Positions 10,833 to 22,193 of a stretch of DNA of 64,000 nt are shown here, in pieces. The position numbers and the translations under genes are program-made. This DNA is from Periplaneta americana (Eukaryota; Arthropoda; Insecta; Blattodea; Blattidae): NCBI RefSeq assembly GCF_040183065.1, contig NC_091125.1, positions 112,306,121 through 112,370,120 of the forward strand, in the 5' to 3' direction. The first letter of the stretch is position 1. Every line of letters starts with the position of its first letter. A model generated the notes under the pieces. It was not told the origin of the DNA, did not search any database, and was given only the letters and a program-made list of their open reading frames with translations.

Positions 10833-11370
10833 GGGTTATAAAATGTCTCCAAAGAGCAGAAATTAGATCTTCGAGAAAAGTAGCTGGGTAAGGTCTAAAA
10901 TAGATAAAACATTACGACTAGAGCCCGGACTTTATGTAAATTACTATACAGCTCGATTCAATGTTAATAGCCCCTGTCCTTGGTTGTTTGGCTAGTGAGC
11001 GAGCTGTGTGTTGCGTAAGAAATTTAATCACAAATGTGCATAAGAGAGGAAGAGGAGGGAGGAAGAATGAAAATAATATCTATGCTCGAAGCTGAAGGAC
11101 ACTCATGTTAAGAAAATATAAGTCATCATGACATTGTTTAGTCAACATACGTAGTGGTTAGTAACGGGACGTGTGGAAGAATATTGTCTTTCAAGACGGA
11201 GTGTACTGCGACATAACTGGAAGTGTTCGGTGTTATGACTGCGCTACCTGACCTGTGTGACCCAGCCCGCCAGCCGTGATGAGTAACTCGCTCTTAGTCT
11301 ATCTTCTTACTTTTTGCAGGGGCAAAAATCCCTGAATCAAGCTGTACATACTCTATTCCTATACTGGGAG
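10833..11370. other. No recognised feature
   Basis: Includes a GAGGAAGAGGAGGGAGGAAG purine tract near 11045 but no gene. Confidence 0.4.
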
Positions 11371-11384
11371 ATAACAATCTTTGG

Positions 11385-11640
11385 GTCCACACCTGTGGAG
11401 TAACGGTCAGCGCGTCTGGCCGCGAAACCAGGTGGCCTGGGTTCGAATCCCGGTCGGGGCAAGTTACCTGGTTGAGGGTTTTTCCGGGGTTTTCCCTCAA
11501 CCCAATACGAGCAAATGCTGGGTAACTTTCGGTGCTGGACCCCGGACTCATTTCACCGGCATTATCACCTTCATTTATTCAGACGCTAAATAACCTAGAT
11601 GTTGATACAGCGTCGTAAAATAACCCAATAATAATAAATA
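11385..11640 (+). repeat. tRNA-derived SINE (family A), full length with 14-bp TSD
   Basis: The head GTGGAGTAACGGTCAGCGCG and B box GGGTTCGAATCCCGG are tRNA-like. The body ends TAAATAACCTAGATGTTGAT and AATAACCCAATAATAATAAA. Direct repeats ATAACAATCTTTGG at 11371-11384 and 11641-11654 mark the insertion. The target lies in the left arm of the MITE at 11649-11898. Confidence 0.92.
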
Positions 11641-11648
11641 ATAACAAT

Positions 11649-11898
11649 CTTTGGTCGGCGGGAAAAGGCACATAAGTAAAAAAATAATTTTTCAGGAGAG
11701 AATTTTTTTTTCTTATTTTATTCTTAACTGAATATAAGTATATTAATGCAATTCATGTATGTTAAAGTAAGACCCTTTTCAATTTAAAATACAAGAAAAT
11801 TTATTATTTAAAAAATTAGAAAAAAATATTAGATATGTGATTGGGTACAACAGAAAAATCGACTTTTTTATTTACGTGCCTTTTCCCGCCGACCAAAG
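11649..11898. mobile_element. MITE with 23-bp perfect inverted ends, hit by a SINE
   Basis: CTTTGGTCGGCGGGAAAAGG at the left pairs exactly with CCTTTTCCCGCCGACCAAAG at the right, and pairing extends through GCAC and A/T-rich bases. The interior is AT-rich and non-coding. The SINE target duplication overlaps its left edge. Confidence 0.75.
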
Positions 11899-12755
11899 AA
11901 TTGAGATTGTAATTGACATTGCGTGGACTAATTCACAACATCGGGTTATCTTGCCCAATCCGATAACACTTCATGGTGACGTAAGGTACTCAGAAAGTAT
12001 TATTGAACAAGATAACGCCGAGCCTCCGCACATGTGAGTTCGCCCACGCATTGCCAGTCACGATCTTAGGCCTATATCTTTCACAGTAAATTAGCTAATA
12101 GGAAAACAAAAGTATCGGCGAATCACACTAGAAAGGCCCTTATTCCGAAGTTTTAAATTACATATTTTTACATTTACATTTTGATGTATGTATATTAAAT
12201 ACTTTACATGTTTTAAATTACATTTCCTAGTGTATTTTAAAAAATAGAGTAGGTGTACAAATAAAATATACTTTTTACCAATTAACCTCTTATCATCAAT
12301 TAATATCCGTTTGATAATTACCAGGCTTAGGATCCGGGACACTTCAGCAATGTACGCACAACTTGACAATAGATTTCCTTGAACATAGTAGATAGACATA
12401 CTCCGAATATAAAAAATGTCAATGTGCTTCGTTATATTCTACCATTAATAGTACAATCTACTGACGGTGGAAATTGAAGTAGGATACATACGGTACTTCA
12501 CAAGTTTTCATGTCCCTCGGCGATGTTGAGGGCGTTAGCGTTACAATGAACAACCATGTAAAAAAAAAAGTAGCCACGTTCAATTAGTAGGCTAGCGGTG
12601 TCAAAGAGGACGGAAGCTTTATAGTTTCAATAATTTTAATTATGTCGAGCTGTCCATTGTCGCCGTCAAGTCTTTTGCAGGCCGCTCCAATACTTCACGC
12701 GGAGTGTATAAACCAGAGTTGCAAATTTTAGCAGTGTGTCTTGTTCTAGTTCACA
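11899..12755. other. No confirmed feature; possible 5' flank of the transposase ORF
   Basis: No gene is recognised. I could not identify terminal inverted repeats for the element that carries the ORF starting at 12756. Confidence 0.4.
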
Positions 12756-12857
12756 GTGAAAATTAATTATATTACAGTTCAGTGTATAATAAAAATGTGG
12801 AGGCCGTGGGAAGCGAGTGAAGTGTCGGAACCGATACCCATGAACGTCAATAACGAC

Positions 12858-12939
<82 letters not shown>

Positions 12940-13892
12940 TATCAGAGTTAAATAACAATTCAAATTCAAAAGCTAGACCAAAATTATGTAAGCAGTGTCA
13001 AACGTTTGTGTGCAATGCTCACACGTATGTTCTGAAAAACAATTTAGGTCAAGAAAAAATTTCGGAGACATCCAAAATTCTTAAATTAAATAGAAATACT
13101 GTAAGTAAAATTGTAAAAAAGGGACCTAAGACACCTAAAAAGCGTGGACACAAAGTCACAAAATTTAATAAAGTAGATGGTTTTACGTGTGATTACATTC
13201 GCCGTGAAATATATAGTTCTTACAATAAGGGCCAATCCTTAACAATAAAAGAATTATTACAAAAAGTCAAACTTTCCGGTTTTCCTTATGGAGAAACAAC
13301 CTTAAGAGAATTGGTTAAAAAACTTGGGTTTCGTTTTCGTATCTTGAAAAGGAAACAAGCTATTATGGAATCCGCAAGAATTGTGGCATGGCATAATTAT
13401 TTGCAACGCCTAAATAAACTGCGGTCTGAAGGATCCCAAATTGTATTTCTTGATGAAACATGGTACGATACGCACAATGTTGTTCGAAAAGGATGGGATG
13501 ATGGCACATGCAATTGTATTTTGAAATCTCCATCTTCAAGAGGGAAGCGTATCATGGTGCTTCGTGATGGGGGAAGAGAGGGATGGGTTCCCAATTGTCT
13601 TTATTTATCTGCAAGAAACATACAAGATTCTAAAGCGGATAGTCACGATGAAATGACAGGTGAAGTTTTCGAAAATTGGTTCAAAACTAGATTACTCCAA
13701 AATTTACCAAGAGACAAAAATAATCTTCAAATTAACTCATGCTTTGAGCAATTAAGCCTAGCCCATATCCATGTTATATTAATATATAGCAGCAACAAAC
13801 AAGACGTGACAACGTCGCATTTTCATTTTATTATCGGTGCATGCAATAAAGACCTACAAATCTTAAAAGGAATGCCGCTGCCTAATAATTAA
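12756..13892 (+). pseudogene. IS630/Tc1-mariner-type transposase, truncated, with poly-Asn tract
   Basis: The 378-residue reading frame has a short N-terminus (an alternative Met at 12795 starts MWRPWEASE), about 25 Asn encoded by (AAT)n, a Cys/His cluster (CKQCQTFVCNAH), a helix-turn-helix-like stretch (ISETSKILKLNRNTVSKIVK), and the start of a DDE core with the first catalytic Asp in IVFLDETWYDTH. The expected second Asp motif (D-N/G-A-x-x-H) and third acidic residue are absent. After FKTRLLQNLPRDK the sequence is unrelated to the family. So it resembles an insect DDE_3-type transposase lacking its C-terminal half. It could be a truncated transposon or, less likely, a domesticated DNA-binding gene. 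Confidence 0.7.
12862..12938 (+). repeat. (AAT)n microsatellite in frame, coding poly-Asn
   Basis: Perfect AAT run inside the transposase frame. A multiple of three keeps the frame open. Confidence 0.9.
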
Positions 13893-15110
13893 ACGAGGCA
13901 ACTTTACATACTTGCCACTAGTTCGAAAAAACTGTTCATTATGAATTGAAAATGCACTGTGATGGCCTGAGTTCGTTTCGTAGGGAAAGACGGAAGAATA
14001 CTGTACTCTGATCACGAACCGGACTGTAGCCTACACTAACGCACAGTAAACAAAACTCAATGCGCTACCTCACTCCATCTGTACTCCGTTGCACTGTTTC
14101 ATTCTTAAGTAGTCTCGAATCCTAGGCCTGGTAATTACTTATACCGCATGCCCCTCTATCTCTCGTGCACGCACCAATTAAACATATATTATTTTTGCCC
14201 CAGAATAGATTCAAACATGGAGGAGATGACAGTACACCTTGAACAGTAATGGTACTTTGTACGACTATTTTAAATGAAAGACACAGAATATGTAGGTCTA
14301 TGCCATGTTCAAACTTAATCACATCAATTTTCTTTCGTCAATATTATTGTTACAGAATAAAAAGGCTACACATCAAGAGGGCTACAATAGCCTATTTTAG
14401 CCCTCTTGCTCATTTCTCGTGAAAAACAACAACTGAATAGACTACAGTGGACTTTATGTTGTCAGCAAACAGCTGGATACATTAAGAAGATTGATTGTAG
14501 ATGTGTGAATCTAATTAATATTATTTTATTATTTTCTTCTTTTACTAATGGCGGATACTTGGTTGTCATTCACTCATATGAAGGCAGATGTATAGAGCAA
14601 TTTACCGACAAAGTTGTTGCCCAGGATGCACCATAGGAGGCTGGTCTACACTACACCTGTGATGAGATGATGATGGAGATTTGATAGGATGCCACAAGGG
14701 AAATTATTCAGGGGCAGTGATGAGTGGTGTGTGCAACGATTAAGATTATCTCAGGCACTGCATGGAGACTACAGTTGTGGGCTCGCATCTTATCTTACAC
14801 ATAGGTCTTTTCTGTCAATGTCGAGGTCTAGAGTCATGTTGACTCATGTCAAGAGAGTACCGGTATCAATGACTCTAGAGTCAGTGTGTGTGTGTGTGTG
14901 CAATTTTAACTTCTCAAGCCGGTAATTTAAATGTCCTGTGATATGCTCCCAGGCGGTATTTAAATTCCCTGCAGTAAACTAGAATGTGCATATAACATAC
15001 TCATGTACCTACGTCAGGGGCAAAGCGTGACGTCAAGACCAAGGGATGCACTATGCAATTACTTTAATTTCTCTCAAGAAATTTGGCGTGGCTAGACATT
15101 ATTCCTTCTT
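13893..15110. other. No recognised feature; short (TG)n
   Basis: Holds a TG run near 14885-14902 and no other identifiable element. Confidence 0.4.
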
Positions 15111-15113
15111 TTG

Positions 15114-15122
15114 TTATTATTG

Positions 15123-15180
<58 letters not shown>
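15114..15180. repeat. (ATT)n microsatellite
   Basis: Near-perfect ATT run next to the LINE fragment. Confidence 0.95.
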
Positions 15181-15183
<3 letters not shown>

Positions 15184-15652
15184 TACCAACTATTGATCAG
15201 ATATTTTGTATTCGACATATAATGGAGAAAAAATGGGAGTATAAGGGTACAGTGCATCAGTTATTCATAGATTTCAAAAAGGCATATGACTCGGTTGAGA
15301 GAGAAGTTTTATGTGATATTTTTTAGTTCGATTAATTAAAATGTGTCTCAGTGAAACGTACAGCAGAGTTCGTATAGATCAGTTTCGGTCAGATGCGTTT
15401 CCAATTCACTGTGGGCTAAAGCAAGGAGATGCACTATCACCTTTACTTTTTAACTTTGCTCTAGAGTATGCCATTAGGAAAGTCCAGGTTAACAGAGAGG
15501 GTTTGGAATTGAACGGGTTACATCAGCTGCTGGTCTATGCGGCTGACGTGAATATGTTAGGAGAAAATCCACAAACGATTAGGGAAAACACGGGAATTTT
15601 ACTCGAAGCAAGTAAAGAGATAGGTTTGGAAGTAAATCCCGAAAAGAAAAAG

Positions 15653-15779
15653 TTGTTTTCTAATGCCAGGCGTTTGACAATAAAGTCATTTGACCTCTTG
15701 CACTCCAATATTTTTCAAAGATATTATCATGACCAGCCACTGAAGCACAGATTTTGAGGTGTTCCGAATCCATTTCTTG
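15653..15779 (-). repeat. 127-bp 3'-end fragment of an RNase H LINE with 13-bp TSD
   Basis: The sequence equals the last ~125 bp of the LINE at 18936-20072. Perfect direct repeats CGAAAAGAAAAAG at 15640-15652 and 15780-15792 flank it, showing retrotransposition with extreme 5' truncation. Confidence 0.9.
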
Positions 15780-16027
15780 CGAAAAGAAAAAGTATATGAT
15801 TATGTCTTGTGACGAGAATATTGTACGAAATGGAAATATAAAAATTGGAAATTCATCCTTTGAAGAGGTAGAAAAATTCAAATACCTGGGAGCAACAGTA
15901 ACAAATATAAATTATACTCGGGAGGAAATGAAACACAGAATAAATATGGGAAATGCCTGCTGAGAAGCTTTTATCATCCTGTCTGCTGTCAAAAAATCTG
16001 AAAGTTAGAATTTATAAAATAGTTATA

Positions 16028-17498
16028 CAGGATGTTTAAAAAATACGGGGCATAATTTCAGGTATGTATTTCCCACATGTAGACAATCAAAATAGTTCAT
16101 TACAACATGTGTCCGGAAATGCTTTATTTCCGAGTTATGGCCTTCACAACATTGAAATTCACCGGAACGTTTTTTCTTTCCGCAGGTCGTTGCCGTCAAA
16201 GGAGACATTAAGAGGGCACTCTGACAGTTCATTCCGAGGCGAAGGTTACATTCAGTGTTGTGTAGGCGTTAGACTGTGTGACATGTGTTCAAATCAAGAG
16301 CTGGAAGAGATACTGTACACTTCATGTACGGTAAGGCGGACGGCAATGCTGCGCTGGCTCGTCGTTTGTACCAGGAGAGGTACCCACAGCGACAATGTCC
16401 AGATCGGAAGACATTTGTACGTCTCCATTACCGTCTGTGCAAGTATGGAAAATTTAACTCTCCTGGTTTGGGAAAGGGACGACCAAGACCTACAACTCCA
16501 GAAGTACAGGAGGAGATTCTGGAGGCTGTGAACATGACTCCTTCTATCAGCACACGAAGGGTAGCATTGCAAGTCAATGTTCCTCATACGACTGCTGGAG
16601 ACTGTTGAAAGAGTATCAATTGTATCCTTATCATTTGCAACGTGTACAGGCCCTGTCACCAGCAGATTACCCTGCACGAGTTAGGTTCTGTCAGTGGTTC
16701 TTGCAGCAGTGTGGTGTAAATCCGAACTTTCCTGCCTTTGTATTATTTACAGATGAAGCACAGTTCACACGAGATGGCATAACAAATTTCCACAATCAGC
16801 ATGTATGGGCGTATGAAAACCCATGTGCAACTGTTCCATCTCATCACCAGGTGCGGTTCTCCCTCAACATGTGGGCCGGTATCATTGGTGATCGATTAGT
16901 TGGACCCCATGTACTTGTAAACAGACTTACGGGGCAGGCGTACACAAACACCATACCTCATGTTTCAGAAGACACTCCACTGATCAATCGTCAACACATT
17001 CACTTCTTGCATGATGGCGCTCCTGCACACTTCAGTCGTACGGCTCGCCAGTACTTGGATCGAAGGTTTCCTGATCAATGGATAGGTAGAGGTGGCCCAA
17101 TTGCTTGGCCTCCACGCTCACCTGATCTGAACCCTCTCGATTTCTACTTGTGGGGCTATTTAAAATCATTGGTTAATTCGTCTCCGGTGCCTGACTTGGA
17201 ATCCCTTCGGAATCGAATTGTGGCATGTTCTGAGGGCATACGCAATACTCCTGGAGTTTGGGATCGTGTTCACAGGTCAATGAGACATCGATGTGAGGTC
17301 TGTATTCAAGCAGGAGGTGGACATTTTGAACATCTTCTGTAATGACAACGACCTGCGGAAAGAAAAACCTTCTAGTGAATTTCAATGTTGTGAAGGCCAT
17401 AACTCGGAAATGAAGCACATGTTGTAATGAACTATTTTGATTGTCTACATGTGGGAAATACATACCTGAAATTATGCCCCGTATTTTTAAACACCCTG
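16028..17498 (+). mobile_element. Tc1/mariner-superfamily transposon, DD41D type, inserted in a LINE
   Basis: The 1471-bp element begins CAGGATGTTTAAAAAATACG and ends with the reverse complement CGTATTTTTAAACACCCTG. The inverted repeats are unusually long, about 150 bp. TA duplications sit at 16026-16027 and 17499-17500. Removing the element and one TA restores the LINE frame at IYKIVI/LPVVLYGCETW, which fixes the borders to the base. Confidence 0.93.
16285..17342 (+). pseudogene. DD41D (rosa-like) transposase, frameshifted
   Basis: This is a cut-and-paste transposase acting in the nucleus on the element's own ends. Helix-turn-helix segments (GKADGNAALARRLYQERYP and EEILEAVNMTPSISTRRVA) precede a DDE core with Asp in LFTDEAQFTRDG, Asp in FLHDGAPAHFSR, and Asp in SPDLNPLDFYLWG. 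The second-to-third spacing is 41 residues by my count, the value reported for the rosa group. The frame shifts between about 16590 and 16605, where a first part ends at VPHTTAGDC and a second begins KEYQLYPYHLQ. The N-terminus also seems shifted near 16305. A segment before LINRQHIHF looks shortened. Not functional as read. Confidence 0.85.
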
Positions 17499-17764
17499 TA
17501 TTACCGGTTGTTCTTTATGGTTGTGAAACTTGGACTCTCACTTTGAGAGAGGAACATAGGTTAAGGGCGTTTGAGGAAAATATTTGGGGCTAAGAGGAAT
17601 GAAGTTACAGGTGAATGGAGAAAGTTACACAACAAAGAACTGCACGCTGGATTTGAGGGAGGTGGGATATGATGATAGAGACTGGATTAATCTTGCTCAG
17701 GATAGGGACCAATGGCGGGCTTATGTGAGGGCGGCAATGAACCTCCGGGTTCCTTAAAAGCCAG

Positions 17765-17766
<2 letters not shown>

Positions 17767-17816
<50 letters not shown>
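17767..17816. repeat. (ATT)n microsatellite
   Basis: Follows directly on the LINE tail CCAGTAAG. Confidence 0.95.
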
Positions 17817-17817
<1 letters not shown>

Positions 17818-17834
17818 CGGCCAAAGGCAGTGCT

Positions 17835-18145
17835 ACACTCCCGCCCTTCTGGACACCGATGTTGGAAGACAATTAAAAAGATGGCTTGAGACCATTGAGA
17901 CCGCAACAACCATTAGATTAAATGTTATGTTTTAATTAACGACGCATGCACCTGCCGAGGTTATGTCAGCGTCGCCGGTGTGCCAGAATTTTGTCCCGCA
18001 GGAGTTCTTTTACATGCTAGTAAATCTACCGACATGAGCCTGTCGCATTTAAGCACACTTAAATGCCATCGACCTGGCCTCGGAATCGAACCCGCAACCT
18101 CGGGCATAGAAGGCCAGCGCTCAGATCACTAGATCCAGTGCTTGA
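17835..18145 (-). repeat. tRNA-derived SINE (family F)
   Basis: The minus strand has a B box GTTGCGGGTTCGATTCCGAG followed by GTCGATGGCATTTAAGTGTG, AAAAGAACTCCTGCGGGACA and CCGGCGACGCTGACATAACC. I recall this SINE type from many insects. AAT-type microsatellites sit on both sides. Confidence 0.8.
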
Positions 18146-18157
18146 ATTGGATGATGA

Positions 18158-18159
<2 letters not shown>

Positions 18160-18198
<39 letters not shown>
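18160..18198. repeat. (ATT)n microsatellite
   Basis: Perfect ATT run at the head side of the SINE. Confidence 0.9.
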
Positions 18199-18199
<1 letters not shown>

Positions 18200-18925
18200 A
18201 CAGAGTAAAGTTATATTATTTAACTTTCAAAATATAATTCTGTGAACTTACCAGTAGGTATATTTACTCGTATATGTAAAATCCAGCTGCTGTTAATTTA
18301 TGCACAGGTGTCCCGAGAAAATATAATTTGCTTTTCCTCAAACTTCATATTACGTCGGAAATGTTTTAATTTAAGTTTTCCAACGCCACACTGACACACC
18401 TCGTTATAGTCACACATTTTTACATCAAATAAAACAACAAAATACAACTTTATCTTCTCACTGATCTGAACGAAACTTGAGAGCACTTTACCTGTCACGA
18501 AATCATGCGACACTGAAAGCTAAAAGCTAAATTGTGAATAGTAAGTAACAGTGTAGATTTTGCTGTTGTGCTGAAAAATATCACTGTCGGAATAACCATA
18601 AAAATATACGGTCAAGCTAGCAGAAATTTGTGAGTCAGTCCACCACTGCCATATAGCATGCATCCTTACTCTCAGCTTTTATGACACCCAAACTGGTACG
18701 GTATTTCACCCCAACACACCCTTTCTCTGCAGGCGCTTTTCTGAGATCTGTGAACAGTAATACACACCGAGGCTCCTGAAGGCATTTTTGTCGAATGCTG
18801 CATACAGGGTACAATTTCATGCAGTCCAACCTGTTAGATTTAAACTAAATACAACAGTATTTAACATTTTTGGGAAAATAAAACGAGAAAAATAAATATA
18901 AATAAAATTATAATAATTTCAATCA
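18199..18925. other. No recognised feature
   Basis: AT-rich, with no conserved ORF or repeat match. Confidence 0.4.
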
Positions 18926-18935
18926 CAGAGAGTGT

Positions 18936-20072
18936 TATTTTCTAATGCCAGGGGTTTGACAATAAAGTCATTTGACCTCTTGCACTCCAATATTTTTCAA
19001 AGATATTATCATGGCCAGCCACTGAAGCACAGATTTTGAGGTGTTCCGAATCCACTTCTTGGTTTGAGTTGCACAATGGGCAGTTAGGAGACTGATATAT
19101 TCCAATTCTACGCAGGTGTTTGGCCAAACAATCATGGCCTGTTGCCAATCTAAATGCAGCTACAGACGATTTTCGTGGTAAATCGGGAATCAACTGTGGA
19201 TTATGATGCAGATAGTTCCATTTTTTCCCTTGAGATTGTGTTATCAAATTTTGTTTGTTGAAGTCTAAGTATGTAGATTTAATAAATCTTTTCGCAGAGT
19301 AATACGTAGATTTAGTAACAGGTCTGTAAGTAGCAGTGCTGCCCTCTTTGCTAAAGCATCCGCATTATCGTTTCCCAGGATTCACAATGGGATGGTATCC
19401 ATTGAAATACAATTCTTTTATTGAGTGATATTAATTGAGAGAGCATTTTAGTTATTTCTGCTGTTTGAGATGAAGGTGTGTGTTTAGAGACTATTGATAG
19501 AATAGCTGCTTTGGAGTCTGACAATATAACTGCATTCTTAAATTTATTGATGTGGCATAGAAGATGCCTGAGACTTTCACTTATTGCAATGATTTCTCCA
19601 TCAAAACTTGTTGTTCCATATCCAAGAGATCTATAAAGTGAGAAGAGACAGCACGTAACACCTGCACCGGCACCTTATTCTCTGGAGATCAAGGATCCGA
19701 CAGTGTATAAATGAAGCCAGTTTTGTGGAGGGTACCTAATATTAATTGTCTCTAAAGACAATTGTTTCATTATTTTAGTGTTTACTTCTGATTTCAGTAT
19801 TTCTTCTGTTAAATTTAGATTATACTTTATATTTAATAGAGTTAAAGAGTTTGGTTTAATTTGTAAGTTTTCTTTTAAATTCGGGATATTGATTTTCTGT
19901 TTTAATTCTTGAACAATGGATATGAAAATTTTTTGAGTTTTCAATCTACAGAGAGGACTGTATGAATGCCAATTGTTTCCTGGTAATCTGATAAGTTTTT
20001 CATATTGAATCAGTGCTTTTTCTTCTATTGTCATTTTGATGCTGTTAATATTAGTGAGGAATCTCATAGAAT
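18936..20072 (-). pseudogene. 5'-truncated non-LTR LINE with RNase H domain and CCHC tail
   Basis: Direct repeats CAGAGAGTGT at 18926-18935 and 20073-20082 delimit an 1137-bp insertion. Minus-strand reading gives a linker (TIEEKALIQYEKLIRLPGN), RNase H-like blocks (SFDGEIIAISESLRHLL, AVILSDSKAAILS, FQWIPSHC), then AAFRLATGHDCLAKHLRR and a zinc knuckle [19 protein letters not shown] stop near 19670 and further frame changes break it. The 3' end TGGCATTAGAAAA is reused in four other places in this window. RT and endonuclease are absent. Confidence 0.85.
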
Positions 20073-20082
20073 CAGAGAGTGT

Positions 20083-22185
20083 GTTTTTTAAAATAACAGG
20101 GCATGCAGTACATGTGTAGCATGCTATGAATATTCACTACTGATGTACGTCCGAACACAATGGAGCTGTGCTGGAATCACATATGGGTATGTCGACATAG
20201 TTTGAGGGGTTAAAATTGTCTGAAAGCTCAAATTCTGACAAGGATAGAATGGGACTATTTTTAAGAAAAAGGGATTGCATTAGGTAAATAAGAGCAAAAT
20301 GTTATTTATAACGTTTCATATATTTTTATTCTTTTAACATTTCTTATGGCTGTTTTTTGAGTGACAATACTTTGTCATGTTGTTTAGGAATTGCAGAAAC
20401 CTCCAAGAAAAATTGTTTTACTAAATTATTATAACAACAAGGGTAGACAGACAAGCACAGAAGTTATAAATAAAAATATTTCACATTTCAATAAAAAATA
20501 TTATGCATTTCCAATGGACTGTTTCTCATATTTGCAGATAAAGTGAATGTACAAAAAAAATAATAATAGGTACAGTTTCTTTCTTTTACAATAGGAGATT
20601 ACAAAAAAAGAGATTCTACCACAACCAAATGACTTTTTCTACCATATATATATATATTTTTTTTACATACATACATTCACATAAAAAATGCGGGGATATG
20701 CAAATGTAAGATCCACAACATATCATCCATTTCCTCCCACCCCTCTCTTATATCACATAACATAATACTAACTGCATATTCAGAGTTTCAAATGCATAGC
20801 TACAAGTCCATCCCAAAATTATGTGAATATCAGTTCAACCCTCTTGCAGCCAATCTGTATAAAGTTTTGATTGTAATTTTTGCTCATGAACAGATATCAG
20901 AATAGTGCAATTTACATTTTCATATACTGTTTTTAAAATATGTATCATTAGTACAAGATTTTATTCTCCTCAGACTTTTTAGTGTAGTTAATTTGGCACT
21001 TGAACACGAATACAGAAAGTGTAAGTCTAGCACTACCTGCAATGTAGATGTGACAGCAAGAGGATCAAATATTTTACACTGAATTGTTATTATTGATATT
21101 TTTATACTTCATCTCTTATAGTAATAGTATGGACACTCGATTTTGGCGAATAGTTTTTTTCACGTATATCTGTTGAATCACGAGAGTTACAATTATGTAG
21201 ACAGAGTTTCGTTCATACCTATAACAATTGTAACTCTATTGACTCAATTAGCAGAAATTTCTGAAAATAAAAATCATTCGCAGAGATCAGGTGTCCCTAG
21301 TGATTCCTATCAAAATTATACGCACAGTTTTCTTAATTTATAGCGTCAAGGACAATTATAGTATGATTTTTCAAACGTCTTATAAATCTTCGTAATATAT
21401 GATGTATCTCATAATTCCTGATTCAACTATTACAATAGTGATCAACGTAAAATGCACTTCTATTAACATTAAAGCATACACAAATTTTATAGCTCACAGC
21501 GTTAAATAATCAAATTTTTGAATAGATGAAATTTAATTTTTAATCAAATGTTATATTTTAAACCATAGAATTTTACAGAAATAATCTTTTAAAATAGGTC
21601 ATTTGATCAATTAACTGTTGACTTTGCAGCATAGTGGTTGTTCAGAAGAACCACCGTTTTCTTTCTTTCTAAATTTTATGGCACAGATATTCCACCAAGG
21701 AACCACCTCTTGAGTATACATAAAGGTGCCATCTATGTTTTGAAATTGTATGTAAGGTCAAAATGTTGAAAAAAATTGATCGAAGCTTTGTTATGATCCA
21801 TGAAATTAAAAACATAAAAAATTAATTTGTGCTGCAAAGGGTTAAAATGAGGACAGTTGTAAGTTATATGGTTGCAGTCTGATGATCGAATGTATAAAAA
21901 ATTAAGTAAAATTATTTTCAAATATCTATAACAAACATTAAAGACAAAAATTTAATACCAATATGCGTGTTTACATTTTTAAATTAATGTAAAATTTATT
22001 TCTTGAATAATAATCGTAAATAATCAAATATTGTTAATAAATGTTTGTATTTAAATGTTTACTTAAATTACATTTTTTACAATGCAATGTGATTTTGCAT
22101 ATTAGTTGAAGTATAAAATATACGTAGGAACATAATTAAGTAAGGTTGGGTGTGCACATTATCCTGCTTATGTAATCGAGGTAAG
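20083..22185. other. AT-rich intergenic stretch without recognised elements
   Basis: Only short A/T runs and an (AT)n patch at about 20643-20655. No conserved ORF on either strand. Confidence 0.4.
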
Positions 22186-22193
22186 TTCATAAT

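Larger units (their letters stand above)
15190..17762 (+). pseudogene. Non-LTR LINE (RT to 3' end) interrupted by two later insertions
   Basis: Three RT blocks are visible: IDFKKAYDSVERE (motif A), [20 protein letters not shown] (motif B) and [14 protein letters not shown] (motif C), where the second catalytic position of the usual YADD is Ala. A stop near 15326 separates A from B. The frame resumes after a 127-bp insertion (15653-15779) with KFKYLGATVTN and, after the mariner-type element, with LPVVLYGCETWTL. The C-terminal HVARMGES block present at 4690-4820 is deleted here, joining ELHA to LDLREVGYDD. The end CTCCGGGTTCCTTAAAAGCC matches the 4460-4980 copy. Inactive. Confidence 0.85.
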
